Assembly: GCF_013363975.1 (NCBI RefSeq)
Contig: NZ_JABWGN010000014.1
Coordinates: forward strand, 205,708-269,707
Length of the DNA: 64,000 nt
Direction of reading: 5' to 3'
DNA from: Nonomuraea montanisoli
Lineage (GTDB): Bacteria; Actinomycetota; Actinomycetes; Streptosporangiales; Streptosporangiaceae
The translations under genes and the position numbers were made by a program. How positions within the stretch are numbered: the stretch's first letter is position 1; each line of letters begins with the position of its first letter. The notes under the pieces were generated by a model, which searched no databases, was not told where the DNA came from, and saw only the letters and a program-made list of their open reading frames with translations. Shown here in pieces: positions 1 through 8,883 of this stretch.

Positions 1-1361
1 CGGCGAAGTTCCCCAAGCTCGCCGAGCCGGACAAAAAGGAGGCCCTCAAGGGCATCAACGGCTACATGGTCGACATCGTGCGGCGTGAGCTGGAGCAGCG
101 GGGGATCAGCGAGGAGAGCCTGCGCAGCGGCGGCTACCGCGTGACGACGACGTTCGACAGGAAGCTCATGCGGGCCGCGAAGAAGGTGGTGGAGAGCAAC
201 CTCGCCGCCGTCCACGACCGGCACATCCGCGCAAACCTGGCCGCCGTCGACCCGCGCACCGGGCGGGTGATGGCGTTCTACAGCGGCCACGACTACCTGA
301 AGAGCTTCACCAACAACGCCTTCGACGCCCACAAGCAGGCCGCGTCGGCGTTCAAGCCGTACGTGCTGGCCGCCTGGCTGCAGAACGGCTACAGCCTCAG
401 GAGCTACGTGTCCGGCAACGGCCCGGTCACGCTGCCGAACACCAGGCCGATCGGCAACTCGCACGACGTGGGCGCGGCCGTGCAGATCGACCGGGCCACC
501 GCCGAGTCGGTGAACACGGCGTTCGCCACGATGGCGCAGGAGGTCGGCCTGCAGGAGGTCGAGAGGATCGCCGTGGGCGCCGGGATCGACAAGGAGAACG
601 TGGAGCAGGCCGTCAAGGACCACGCGTACGGCATGTCCATCGGCGCCGGCCTGGTCACCCCGGTCGAGCAGGCCGCCGGGTACGGCATCTTCGCCGCCGG
701 CGGCGTCCACCGCGGCGCGCACGTCATCGTCTCGGTCAAGACGTACAAGGGGATGACCGTCATGAAGGAGATCGGCGTGCCCAGGACGGTCATCAGCCCC
801 GACGCCGCCGCCGACGCCACCTACGCGATGCAGCAGGTGGTCAGGAACGGCACCGCCGCGGGCACCTCGCTGCCCGGCGGGCGCCCGATCGCCGGCAAGA
901 CCGGCACCAACAACGAGAACAAGGAAGCCTGGTTCGTCGGCTACGTCCCTCAGCTCTCCGCGGCCGTCGGGATGTACAAGGAGGTCCCGCGGACCGACCC
1001 GAAGACCGGGAAGGTCGTCAAGGACGCCAACGGCCATCCCCTGTCCAAGGAGGTCTCCCTCGGCGACATCCAGGGCGCCGACACGCCCACCGAGATCTGG
1101 CGCGACTTCATGACGCTCGCGATGGCCGGCAAGCCGGTCGAGCCGTTCCCGGCGCCCGTCTTCGGCGGCCAGCGGCACGACCTGGTGCGCAAGCCGACGC
1201 CCCGAGCGACGCCCGAGCCGACCCGGGACCCTTCCACCGAGGACGACGTGAGCGACGACAGCGACGTCGGCGACGTCGGCGACGTCGGCGACGACAGCGA
1301 CGACAGCGACGACAGCGACAATCGCCGCATGAGGCCACGGGTTTCGGCGCCAGGAGGATGA
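1..1361 (+). CDS. penicillin-binding protein, C-terminal part (partial at window start)
   Basis: The reading frame is open from base 3, so the gene begins before the window. The product is the transpeptidase part of a peptidoglycan synthase of the class A type. The SxxK motif is SAFK (near base 345), SxN is SVN (bases 507-515) and KTG is at bases 897-905, followed by the usual NKEAWFVGY stretch. The tail after about base 1180 is proline/threonine-rich and then an acidic Asp/Ser/Gly/Val run built from 9-base repeats (about 1256-1320), so it is probably disordered. It would act outside the membrane, cross-linking the wall. The stop codon is one base before the PadR start, so the two may be co-transcribed. 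The glycosyltransferase domain cannot be seen here. Confidence 0.9.
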   Translation, partial: AKFPKLAEPDKKEALKGINGYMVDIVRRELEQRGISEESLRSGGYRVTTTFDRKLMRAAKKVVESNLAAVHDRHIRANLAAVDPRTGRVMAFYSGHDYLKSFTNNAFDAHKQAASAFKPYVLAAWLQNGYSLRSYVSGNGPVTLPNTRPIGNSHDVGAAVQIDRATAESVNTAFATMAQEVGLQEVERIAVGAGIDKENVEQAVKDHAYGMSIGAGLVTPVEQAAGYGIFAAGGVHRGAHVIVSVKTYKGMTVMKEIGVPRTVISPDAAADATYAMQQVVRNGTAAGTSLPGGRPIAGKTGTNNENKEAWFVGYVPQLSAAVGMYKEVPRTDPKTGKVVKDANGHPLSKEVSLGDIQGADTPTEIWRDFMTLAMAGKPVEPFPAPVFGGQRHDLVRKPTPRATPEPTRDPSTEDDVSDDSDVGDVGDVGDDSDDSDDSDNRRMRPRVSAPGG

Positions 1362-1362
1362 C

Positions 1363-1896
1363 GTGCAGGACGCAGTGCTGGCGATGCTCGCCAAGGAGCC
1401 GGCGCACGGGTACAACCTGCGTGCCCGGCTGCAGCGGAGCCTGGGCCCGCTGGGCGAGTCGATGAACCCCGGCCAGATCTACGTGACCCTGGCCCGGCTG
1501 GAGAAGGCCGGGCTCGTGGTCTGCGAACGGGCCGGCGGCCTGCCCGAGCGGCCCGAACGCAAGGTGTACGCGCTCACACCGGCCGGGCAGCAGCGGGTGG
1601 CCGCCTGGCTGGCCGAGGTGGGCTGGCCCAAGCCGGACCTGGCGGAGTTCCACCTGAAGCTCGCCGCAGCCGCCGCGGCGCGGCTCGCCGACCCGGTCGA
1701 GCTGGTGGCCGCGCAGCGCCGCGAGCTGCTGCGCCGCCTGCGTGAGGTGCAGCGGGCGGCGCTGAACGAGCCGGCGGGTTCGCGTGCCGGCCTGCTGCTG
1801 GAAGGGGTCGTCCTGCGCCTGCAGGCGGACCTGCGCTGGCTGTCGGCCTGCGAGCGGGCCTGGTCGGGGAACGACGACGAAGCTGAGGACGCATGA
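1363..1896 (+). CDS. PadR-family transcriptional regulator
   Basis: The 177-residue product starts at GTG 1363 behind a strong AGGAGG ribosome site (1352-1357). The N-terminal half is a PadR winged helix (AVLAMLAKEPAHGYNLRARL, a basic wing around ERKVYALT), followed by an alpha-helical C-terminal dimerisation region. PadR proteins normally repress a neighbouring exporter. Here the next gene starts inside the stop codon (ATGA overlap at 1893-1896), and the ABC ATPase and FtsX permease follow. The likely role is ligand-sensing repression of this exporter, as in other PadR-ABC-FtsX sets. The ligand is unknown. Confidence 0.9.
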   Translation: MQDAVLAMLAKEPAHGYNLRARLQRSLGPLGESMNPGQIYVTLARLEKAGLVVCERAGGLPERPERKVYALTPAGQQRVAAWLAEVGWPKPDLAEFHLKLAAAAAARLADPVELVAAQRRELLRRLREVQRAALNEPAGSRAGLLLEGVVLRLQADLRWLSACERAWSGNDDEAEDA

Positions 1897-2651
1897 ATGA
1901 GCCGAGTCCCGTGGTCGAGGTCCGCGGCCTGGTCAAGGACCACGGTGAGAGGCAGGGCCGGGTCCGCGCGGTCGACGCCGTGGACCTGGAGGTGCCCCAG
2001 GGACAGACGCTGGCGGTGATGGGCCCCAGTGGCTGCGGGAAGTCCACGCTGCTGCACCTGCTGGGCGGCCTGGAGCGGCCCACCGGCGGGGAGGTGCGGC
2101 TGGCCGGCCGGCGCGTCGACACCCTGAGCGAGCGGGCCCTGGCGCGGTTGCGCCGCCGGTCGGTGGGATTCGTCTTCCAGGCGTTCCATCTGGTGGAGGA
2201 GCTGTCGGCGGCCGAGAACGTCGAGCTGCCCGCGCTGCTGGCCGGGCGCTCGCGGCGCGAGGCCAGGCGGAGCGCGAACCTGCTGCTGGAACGGGTCGGG
2301 CTGGCCGGCCGCGCGCGGCATCTGCCGTCACAGCTCTCCGGCGGGCAGCGTCAGCGGGTCGCCATCGCCCGCGCGCTGGCCAACGAGCCGCTGGTCGTCC
2401 TGGCCGACGAGCCGACCGGCAATCTCGACACCGCGGCGACGCTGGAGGTGCTGCGGATCTTCGAAGACCTGCGTTCCGCGGGGCAGACCCTCGTGATCGT
2501 CACGCACGACGAACGCGTCTCGGCCACCGCGGACCGGCTGATCTCGATGCGCGACGGGATGTTCGTCGACGACACCCGGATGGTCGGCTCCGGCATCGGC
2601 TCCGGCACCGGCAGCGGGTGGCTCGGCGGCCTGGTCGGGCTGGAGGGCTGA
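1893..2651 (+). CDS. ABC transporter ATP-binding protein (MacB/LolD type)
   Basis: This 252-residue ATPase has Walker A GPSGCGKST, signature LSGGQRQRVAIARAL and Walker B LVVLADEPTGNLDT, with the H-loop in VTHDERV. The GNLD after the Walker B and the FVFQAFHLV Q-loop are typical of the MacB/LolD/FtsE class that works with FtsX-fold permeases. It overlaps the PadR gene by four bases and is followed six bases later by its permease. The family uses ATP for mechanotransmission: export or release of peptides or lipoproteins rather than classical channel transport. The C-terminal tail carries a Gly/Ser repeat (GSGIGSGTGSG) that is probably a flexible end. Confidence 0.93.
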   Translation: MNEPSPVVEVRGLVKDHGERQGRVRAVDAVDLEVPQGQTLAVMGPSGCGKSTLLHLLGGLERPTGGEVRLAGRRVDTLSERALARLRRRSVGFVFQAFHLVEELSAAENVELPALLAGRSRREARRSANLLLERVGLAGRARHLPSQLSGGQRQRVAIARALANEPLVVLADEPTGNLDTAATLEVLRIFEDLRSAGQTLVIVTHDERVSATADRLISMRDGMFVDDTRMVGSGIGSGTGSGWLGGLVGLEG

Positions 2652-2656
2652 ACGTC

Positions 2657-4438
2657 ATGGGCTCCCTCGTGCTCGTCGTGCGTCTGGGGCTGGCCGATGT
2701 GCGGCGGCACCGGGTCCAGGCCGTGATGCTCCTGCTCGCGGTGACCGTGGCGACCGCCACGATGGCTCTCGGCCTGTCCCTGCGCGGTGTGAGCGACGCG
2801 CTGTACGAGCAGACCCGCGCGGCCACCGCCGGGCCGGACGTGGTGGCGCTCTCCGGCGTGACCGGCCCCGCCCAGACCTCGGCCCTGGCCGCGCTGGCGG
2901 ACGATCCCGACGTGGTCGCCCACCAGGGCCCCTACCGCGTCGTCTACGCCGACCTCGCCACGCGCGACTCCCTCACGTCCCACGTGGTGGTGCACGGCTT
3001 CGCCGAGACGCCCGGCTCGGTCGACCGGCCGCTGGTGACCTCGGGTCGTTGGCTGCGCCCCGGCGGCGCGGTCCTCGAACGGGGCTTCGCCACCGCGCTG
3101 GGCGTCGGCGTCGGCGACCACGTCACCATCGCCGGCCGCTCGTACCCCGTCGTCGGGATCGCCGTGACCGCGGCCACCTCCATCTACCCCTGGGCCGCGC
3201 AGATCGGCCCGTACGGCGGGCCCAGCGACTCCACCGGCCTGGCCTGGATGACCCGAGCGGACGCCCAGGCCCTGGCCTCGTCCCGGGACCTCCCGGTGAC
3301 CATGGCCCTGGACCTCAAGCTGCGCGACCCCGCCGCCACCGAGAGCTTCATCGACGCCCACCCCGTCCCCCTCACCCTCCATTCCTGGCAGTTCACAGCC
3401 GAACAGGACATGGTCATCCTCAGGAACAGCCAGCCGATCCTGGTCGTCGGGAGCTGGCTGCTCGGCTTCCTGGCCGTCACCGGAGTGGCGGCACTGGCCG
3501 CGGGCCGCGCCGTGGAGCAGACGCGCCGGGCCGGGCTGCTCAAGGCCGTCGGCGCCACTCCCGGCCTGATCGCGACCGTCCTGCTCACCGAGTACCTGGC
3601 GCTGGCGCTGGCCGGCGACGCGCTGGGGCTGGTGATCGCCCACCTGACCGCGCCCGCCATCGCCAGCCCCACCGCCAGCCGGATCGGTGACGCGGCCGGG
3701 CCCGGCGGCGCCACCGTCGTCACGGCGACCGTCCTCGCCGTGGCGGTGGCGCTGCTGTCCACGCTGCGTCCCGCGCTGCGCGCCATGCGCACCGCGACCG
3801 TCACGGCGCTGTCCGCCACCGCGCACCGGCCCCGTCACCGCCCCTGGCTCACCGCGCTGTCCGCGCTGCTGCCCACGCCGCTGCTGCTCGGGCTGCGGCT
3901 GACCGCCCGCCGGCCGGGCCGCGCCGTGCTCCAGGCGTGCTCCACCGCCACCACGGTGATCGGCATCGTCGCCCTGCTGATCATCGGCGCGCAGCCGGAG
4001 AGGGGCTACGGGCTGGACGGCTCCTCCGCCCTGCCCAACCTGCGGGACGAGCACGACCGCCGGGTGATGCTCGCCGTCACCGCCCTGCTGGTCGCCCTCG
4101 CCGTCGTGAACACCATCACGTTCACCTGGACCACCGCCATGGAGGCGCGGGCGAACATGGCCGTCGCGCGGACGCTCGGCGCCACCCCGGGGCAGATCTC
4201 CATGGGGCTGTCCACGGCCCAGCTCCTGCCCAGCCTGCCCGGCGCCCTCGCCGGTGTCCCCCTGGGCATCGGCCTGTTCGCGATGTTCGCTCTCGGGAAG
4301 TGGACCTTGCCGCCCTCCTCGTGGCTGTTCGGCGCCGCGTTCGCGACTCTCGTGGCGACGGCGGCGCTCACCGCGCTGCCCGCCCGGCTGGCGGCCCGTC
4401 AGCCCGTGGCCCGGGCCCTCAGCGCCGAGACGGCGTGA
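2657..4438 (+). CDS. FtsX-family ABC transporter permease
   Basis: I start the gene at ATG 2657 (593 residues), because GGAGGG at 2642-2647 is correctly placed for it; an in-frame ATG at 2618 lies inside the ATPase gene. The protein has an N-terminal membrane segment after RHRVQAVMLLLAV, a large extracellular MacB-like domain (about residues 45-250) and then two clusters of membrane helices with the FtsX-type sequence LLKAVGATPGLIATVLLTE repeated later as ARTLGATPGQI. It is the membrane partner of the ATPase just upstream. The gene ends at a short tandem-repeat array shared with the convergent serine-hydrolase gene. Confidence 0.9.
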   Translation: MGSLVLVVRLGLADVRRHRVQAVMLLLAVTVATATMALGLSLRGVSDALYEQTRAATAGPDVVALSGVTGPAQTSALAALADDPDVVAHQGPYRVVYADLATRDSLTSHVVVHGFAETPGSVDRPLVTSGRWLRPGGAVLERGFATALGVGVGDHVTIAGRSYPVVGIAVTAATSIYPWAAQIGPYGGPSDSTGLAWMTRADAQALASSRDLPVTMALDLKLRDPAATESFIDAHPVPLTLHSWQFTAEQDMVILRNSQPILVVGSWLLGFLAVTGVAALAAGRAVEQTRRAGLLKAVGATPGLIATVLLTEYLALALAGDALGLVIAHLTAPAIASPTASRIGDAAGPGGATVVTATVLAVAVALLSTLRPALRAMRTATVTALSATAHRPRHRPWLTALSALLPTPLLLGLRLTARRPGRAVLQACSTATTVIGIVALLIIGAQPERGYGLDGSSALPNLRDEHDRRVMLAVTALLVALAVVNTITFTWTTAMEARANMAVARTLGATPGQISMGLSTAQLLPSLPGALAGVPLGIGLFAMFALGKWTLPPSSWLFGAAFATLVATAALTALPARLAARQPVARALSAETA

Positions 4439-4464
4439 TCGGCCCCGCCGGCCTGAGCGACGGC

Positions 4465-4578
4465 GACCGAGGCACGTGCCGGGTCAGCGGGCGGCGGCAT
4501 CGACGACCGAGGCACGTGCCGGGTCAGCGGGCGGCGGCATCGACGACTGAGGCACGTGCCGGGTCAGCGGGCGGCGGC
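4465..4578. repeat. 40-bp tandem repeat, about 2.9 copies, at convergent gene ends
   Basis: A 40-base unit is repeated with its palindrome GGCACGTGCC at 4471, 4511 and 4551. The third copy contains the stop codon and last codons of the minus-strand serine-hydrolase gene (stop at 4564-4566), so the array looks like a duplicated gene end that grew downstream. It lies between convergent genes, where the palindromes could help termination; that role is inference. Confidence 0.85.
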
Positions 4579-5706
4579 CGCGATCACGGCGGCGGCGAGG
4601 CGGACGTTCTCCGCGGCGCCGGCGCCTCCGCCCAAGGCGAAGCGGCGGCGCGTGTAGGCGTAGGCGACGCCGCTCGCCGGGTCGGCGAAGGACTGCGCGC
4701 CGACCGCGCCGCTGTGCCCGAACGCGTCCGCCCCCAGGAACGGGTAGCGCCGCGCCTGCGCCTCGAACCCGAGCAGGAAGTGGTCCCGCTCCCCCGTGAC
4801 CAGGTCGAGCCCGCTGGAGGTCGGGCGCGTGAACTCGGCGAGGACGTCGGGCTTGAGCAGCGGGCCCCGCCCGGCGCCCGCCACCTCGCCCAGGGCCGCC
4901 GCGTACATGCGGGCCAGTCCCCGCGCGTTCCCCACGCTCCCCACCGAGGCGGGCCCGAGCGCGCGCACCTCACGGGCGTTGGCGAACGCGACCAGGTCGG
5001 TCGGCGGGGTGGCGTGCAGGTTGAACGCGATGCCCATGAGGCTGTCGGGCGCCGGCCCCATGGACGCCGCCGACGCCTGCTCCCGGGGCAGCAGCGGCCG
5101 GACCGGCACGTAGCGCGCCTCCTGCTCCTCCGGCAGCCCCAGGTAGAAGTCCAGCCCGTGAGGTGCGCGCACCCGCTCCTCGTACACCTCCTGGAGCGTA
5201 CGGCCGGTGACCCGCCGCACGACCTCGCCGGCGAGAGCGCCGATCACGAACGCGTGGTACCCGTACCCCGTGCCCGGCTCCCAGAAGGGCCGCTCCCCCG
5301 CGAGCCGGCGCGCGAGGACCCGGTCGTCGGCCAGTTCGGCCGTGGTGAGGCCGCCGTCGGCGCCGATGAGCCCGGCCCGGTGCGCGAGCAGGTCGCGCAC
5401 GGTCAGCCGGTCCTTGCCCGCGGCGGCGAACTCCGGCCAGTAGCGGGCGACGGGCCGGTCGAGGTCAATCAGGCCGTCCTGGACGAGCAGCGCCACCACC
5501 AGGTACGCGGCCCCCTTGCCGGAGGAGTACAGGGCGTGCAGCGAGTCGCCCGAGATCCCCTCCCCCGCCCACAGATCGACGACCTTCCGGCCGTGGACGT
5601 AGGCGGCGAGCTGGGCTCCCGGGTCCTCCTCCACGGCGGCGACGGCCGCGAACTCCTCCAAGACGCCCTCGAATCCCTCGGCCACGGTGCCATGAACGCG
5701 CGCCAT
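4564..5706 (-). CDS. beta-lactamase-family serine hydrolase (esterase EstB-like)
   Basis: I choose ATG at 5706 (MARVHG, 380 residues) because GGGGAG sits nine bases upstream on the minus strand; longer in-frame starts at 5715 and 5760 lack one. The catalytic SxxK is SSGK in LYSSGKGAAYLVV, a YxH-type second motif follows in GTGYGYHAF, and HSGAVG near the C-terminus is the KTG-like site. This is the class C beta-lactamase/DD-peptidase fold, and in actinobacteria most such proteins without a signal peptide are esterases. No signal peptide is visible, so it is probably cytoplasmic. The last codons lie inside the 40-bp repeat array. Confidence 0.88.
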   Translation of the reverse strand: MARVHGTVAEGFEGVLEEFAAVAAVEEDPGAQLAAYVHGRKVVDLWAGEGISGDSLHALYSSGKGAAYLVVALLVQDGLIDLDRPVARYWPEFAAAGKDRLTVRDLLAHRAGLIGADGGLTTAELADDRVLARRLAGERPFWEPGTGYGYHAFVIGALAGEVVRRVTGRTLQEVYEERVRAPHGLDFYLGLPEEQEARYVPVRPLLPREQASAASMGPAPDSLMGIAFNLHATPPTDLVAFANAREVRALGPASVGSVGNARGLARMYAAALGEVAGAGRGPLLKPDVLAEFTRPTSSGLDLVTGERDHFLLGFEAQARRYPFLGADAFGHSGAVGAQSFADPASGVAYAYTRRRFALGGGAGAAENVRLAAAVIAAAAR

Positions 5707-5755
5707 CACTCTCATCTCCCCGCCCTGTGGTCGGCACGAACAGAAGGAGCATATG

Positions 5756-5786
5756 GTCACTGATCATGACCGTCAAGTTCAGTGAC
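5756..5786. promoter_or_regulatory. 8-bp perfect inverted repeat upstream of the serine hydrolase
   Basis: GTCACTGA (5756-5763) and TCAGTGAC (5779-5786) form a perfect dyad with a 15-base spacer in the gap between two minus-strand genes. It could be an operator for the serine-hydrolase gene or a weak terminator for the phosphoesterase gene. The lack of a T-run favours an operator. Confidence 0.4.
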
Positions 5787-5803
5787 TATCTAGCGGCGGC
5801 AGC

Positions 5804-6289
5804 TCAGGGAGTGACGGGGACGATGCGCGCCTCCCGCAGCTCGCCGCGCTCGATCGCCAGCAGGCCGATCGTGCCGTGGGGCTGGCGGCGGCGGTCCGTC
5901 GGCGAGCCCGGGTTGAAGATGCGCAGGCCGTCGCCCGTCTCGTCCATCGGGATGTGGGAGTGGCCGAACACGACCAGATCGGCGCCGGGGAAGCGGCGGC
6001 GCATCCGCGGCAGGCGCCCCTTGGCCGGGCCGCTGTCGTGGATCATGCCGACGCGCAGGCCGTCCAGGGTCAGCTCCAGCGTCTCGGGCGCGACCACGTC
6101 CGGGCCGTCGTTGTTGCCCTTGACGACGTGGACGGGCGCGTACGCCGACAGCTCGTCGATCACGGACGCGACGCACACGTCACCGGCGTGCAGGATCACG
6201 TCGGCGCCCCGCAGGTGCTCGGCCACCCGGGGCGGGCAGGAGCGCCAGCGGCGGGGCGCGTGCGTGTCGGACAGGACGACCACTCTCAT
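5804..6289 (-). CDS. metallophosphoesterase (YfcE/MJ0936 family)
   Basis: The 161-residue protein carries the calcineurin-like metal motifs in order: DTH at residues 8-10, GDVC (HAGDVC), GNND, and GHSH near residue 115, then FNPGS. The compact size and these motifs match the YfcE/MJ0936 class of cytoplasmic phosphodiesterases, which use two divalent metals; the physiological substrate is usually unknown. It starts at ATG 6289 and lies between the alpha/beta hydrolase and the serine hydrolase, all on the minus strand with short gaps. Confidence 0.9.
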   Translation of the reverse strand: MRVVVLSDTHAPRRWRSCPPRVAEHLRGADVILHAGDVCVASVIDELSAYAPVHVVKGNNDGPDVVAPETLELTLDGLRVGMIHDSGPAKGRLPRMRRRFPGADLVVFGHSHIPMDETGDGLRIFNPGSPTDRRRQPHGTIGLLAIERGELREARIVPVTP

Positions 6290-6329
6290 CCCCCTCCCCT
6301 GCCCGTTGGGCGGCTACGGGATCGCGCGG

Positions 6330-7130
6330 TCAGCGCCGGATGGCCGCGAGCAAGTCCCCGAGGGCGGTCGCGACGGCGGCGGGGGCTTCCACGGGCAGCA
6401 GGTGGCCGGCCCCGGGGACAGTCGCCAGGGTCGCGTGCGGGATGTGCGGCAGGAGGTGGTCGCGCAGGACACGTGGCGGCTCCACCACGTCGGCCGCCGC
6501 GGCCAGGACCGTCACCGGGACCTCGATGTCCCGCGCGGCGCCCGTGACGTCCTGCGCGATGCCGCGCAGGGGCCACTCGTGCCGGGCCTCGGTCCGGGCG
6601 GCGAGGCTGTCGCGCACCGCGGCGTCGCGCAGGGCCCCGGGCAGCGGCGTGGCGGTCAGGACATGGTCGAGGGCGTGCCGCACCGTCTCGGGCGAGTCGT
6701 AGGCGTGCGACAGACCCTGCCGGTACTCCTCGGTCACCGTGGCGGGCGGCTGTGGCGGTGCGGGCGCGACGAGCACCAGGCCGGCCAGCCCGGCCGGCCG
6801 GCGGGCCGCGACGAGCTGGCTCACCTTGCCGCCCATCGAATGGCCGACGAGCACGAACGCTCCGCGCACGCTCGCCGCGGCCACCCGGGCGAGATCGTCG
6901 GCGAGCTGGTCGAGGTGGTACGGCCCCGGCAGCGCCTGGGAGGCGCCCCAGCCCCGCTGGTCGAAGCGGACCGTCGCCTGCCCGGGCGGCAGATGGCCGA
7001 TCACACCGTCCCAGGTGCCGGCGGAGCCGCCCCAGTAGTGGACGAACACCAGCGCCGGACCGGCGTCTCCGCCCACCCGCACGTCGAGCGACCCGCCCGA
7101 CACGGGAACCGTCATTGTCGTTTCCGTCAT
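6330..7130 (-). CDS. alpha/beta hydrolase
   Basis: Three ATG codons lie in a row (7136, 7133, 7130); AGGAAGG at 7138-7144 best fits the third, giving 266 residues. The fold is clear: oxyanion-hole region VFVHYWGGSAGTW, nucleophile elbow GHSMGG, acid in VTVLAAAADVV and histidine in PGAGHLLPVE. It resembles peroxidase/esterase-type hydrolases of small esters. It is transcribed away from the AraC-type regulator, and the shared intergenic DNA holds a perfect 18-bp direct repeat, so regulation by that AraC protein is likely. Confidence 0.9.
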   Translation of the reverse strand: MTETTMTVPVSGGSLDVRVGGDAGPALVFVHYWGGSAGTWDGVIGHLPPGQATVRFDQRGWGASQALPGPYHLDQLADDLARVAAASVRGAFVLVGHSMGGKVSQLVAARRPAGLAGLVLVAPAPPQPPATVTEEYRQGLSHAYDSPETVRHALDHVLTATPLPGALRDAAVRDSLAARTEARHEWPLRGIAQDVTGAARDIEVPVTVLAAAADVVEPPRVLRDHLLPHIPHATLATVPGAGHLLPVEAPAAVATALGDLLAAIRR

Positions 7131-7145
7131 CATCATGCCTTCCTG

Positions 7146-7181
7146 TCGGCCGCGGAGATCGGCTCGGCCGCGGAGATCGGC
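7146..7181. promoter_or_regulatory. perfect 18-bp tandem direct repeat in a divergent promoter region
   Basis: An 18-base unit (TCGGCCGCGGAGATCGGC) occurs twice head-to-tail, at 7146-7163 and 7164-7181. AraC/XylS regulators typically bind direct repeats of about this spacing, and the gene encoding one starts at 7295, with the alpha/beta hydrolase starting at 7130 on the other strand. The position suits an operator for the hydrolase promoter. Confidence 0.45.
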
Positions 7182-7294
7182 GCTCGTCCGTCCTGTCGCG
7201 GCTCCGAACCGGTAGCCTGACCTGCATGTCAGGCCCAGCCGCGACAGTACTCGCGGGGTGCGTCCGGCCTTTGGCGTAAAGGAGCACAGTAGTT

Positions 7295-8236
7295 GTGAAA
7301 AACGGACACGGTGCTGTGCGGCAACTGCGCTACCTGCCTGCCGTCGGATCGGCGTACGGGGTGGAGGTGCTCAGTTTCGCCGCGCTGCGCTCGATGGACG
7401 GCGACCGCCGTCGCATACAGCCGCAACGCCCCGACTTCCACGTGTTCGCCCTGGTCGGCTCCGGGACCGGGAGCCACGAGGCGGACTTCCACGGCTACCG
7501 GCTGGAGGAAGGCAGTGCCGTGTGGATCCGGCCGGGGATGGTGCACCGCTGGAGCGACATCGACGCCTGCGACGGCCCGCTGGTCCTCTTCCGGCCCGGC
7601 TTCCTCCCCGGCCTCACAGCGTCGGAGGCCGGCACGCCGGCGTGCTGGCACCTGGATCGGCAGCGGCTGTCCCTCGCCCTGCTCGCCGCCGACCACCTCG
7701 ATCGCGAGCACGGCGCATCAGTACGAACACCGCGCCTGGCGTCACCCGCCCTGCTGTCCCACCTGCTGGCGGCGCTGATCCTGCGCGCACTCCCCGACAC
7801 CCCGGTCCCGGCCGGCGCGACGACCTCCCATGACCGACGTACGGCCGTGTTCCGCGCCTATCGGGACGCCGTCGAGGAGCGCTTCACCGACTGGCACCAC
7901 GTGGCCGACTACGCCCGGCACCTGGGCCATGACGTGCGCACACTCACCCGCGCGACGCGCGCCGCCACCGGCACGGGCGCCAAGACCTTCCTCGACCAGC
8001 GCATCCTGCTGGAAGCCAGAAGACTGCTGGCCCACACCGACCTGCCGGTCAGCGGCTGCGCCCGGCGGCTCGGCTTCCGGGACGTCGGCAACTTCACCAC
8101 GTTCTTCCGGCGCCAGGCCGACATGCCTCCCGCCACCTGGCGCGCCATGTACAGCAGCCCCGGCTCCCTTGAGAGCGCGTCCGCGGCCCCAGGGGAAGGC
8201 ATCCCCTACGAAAGTCGCCCGACCCCCTCCCGATGA
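7295..8236 (+). CDS. AraC-family transcriptional regulator
   Basis: The 313-residue product begins at GTG 7295 with GGAG about ten bases upstream. The N-terminal region is a cupin-type sensor domain (HVFALVGSGTGSHEADFHGY, then GSAVWIRPGMVHRW), and the last 100 residues are the double helix-turn-helix of the AraC family (LLEARRLLAHTDLPVSGCAR, RLGFRDVGNFTTFFRRQADM). Such proteins are usually activators of a neighbouring gene, here the divergent alpha/beta hydrolase. The effector is unknown. Confidence 0.92.
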   Translation: MKNGHGAVRQLRYLPAVGSAYGVEVLSFAALRSMDGDRRRIQPQRPDFHVFALVGSGTGSHEADFHGYRLEEGSAVWIRPGMVHRWSDIDACDGPLVLFRPGFLPGLTASEAGTPACWHLDRQRLSLALLAADHLDREHGASVRTPRLASPALLSHLLAALILRALPDTPVPAGATTSHDRRTAVFRAYRDAVEERFTDWHHVADYARHLGHDVRTLTRATRAATGTGAKTFLDQRILLEARRLLAHTDLPVSGCARRLGFRDVGNFTTFFRRQADMPPATWRAMYSSPGSLESASAAPGEGIPYESRPTPSR

Positions 8237-8275
8237 CCGATCCGCCGGGAGAGGACCGGGTCATAGTGTCCGATC

Positions 8276-8497
8276 ATGCGCAAAGCCATCCAGGTGACCG
8301 GTCTGATCCTGCTGCTCCAGGGCGTCAGCGGCGCCATCGACCATCTGGCCGTCCAGCCGTTCATGGGGGTGTTCCTCAACTTCTTCAACCGGGTGATCGT
8401 GCCCCGCGTGGAGATCCTGGCGGCCCAGCCGCTGTTCGCCAACCTCGCCCTGGCGGTGCTCGGCCTCGTGCTGATCATCGCGGCGGCCCGCTCGTAG
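8276..8497 (+). CDS. small two-helix membrane protein
   Basis: This 73-residue ORF begins at ATG 8276. It has two hydrophobic segments, residues 7-20 and 55-70, joined by a loop that includes HLAVQPFMGVFLNFFNRV. I do not recognise the family. A clear ribosome site is not visible, but codon use is typical of the window and the protein looks like a real membrane polypeptide. It lies 40 bases after the AraC gene. Confidence 0.6.
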   Translation: MRKAIQVTGLILLLQGVSGAIDHLAVQPFMGVFLNFFNRVIVPRVEILAAQPLFANLALAVLGLVLIIAAARS

Positions 8498-8540
8498 GCC
8501 CTGTCAGGTGTCGATGACTGAGCCTCCGCGGGCGGCGGGA

Positions 8541-8850
8541 TCACGTGACGGGGTCCCGGAGCCAGATCCGGATCGAGGCGACATCGAGGGTGCCCTGGTA
8601 GATGCGCTCACGCTTGTCGAAGCGGGTAGCCACGGCCCGATGCCGGCGGAGCTTGTCGACGCAGCGCTCGACGATGTTGCGCTCCTTGTACCGCTCAGCG
8701 TCGAAGTCGGGCGGGCGGCCTGCCTTGTCGCCCATCGCGCGGGCGGCCCGCTTGCGCGGCCTGCCCAGCCCGCGCCGCCGGATGCGGATGGACTCCATCA
8801 GGGGGATGAAGCGGGGCGAGTCGCCGTGCCGGCCGGGGCTTTTGACGGGA
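8541..8850 (-). pseudogene. IS5-family transposase remnant (3' part, internally deleted)
   Basis: The minus-strand frame reads GDSPRFIPLMESIRIRRRG, then GRPPDFDAERYKERN, then VERCVDKLRRHRAVATRFDK to a stop at 8541. These are conserved C-terminal blocks of IS5-type DDE transposases, but the block between them (normally the ADKAYSS region) is missing and the N-terminus is absent. It is a dead fragment. A second, shorter copy of its last 100 bases lies inverted at about 9675-9781. Confidence 0.75.
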
Positions 8851-8883
8851 TGCCGAGGGCCGGGGCATACCGCGCCCTCGGCC

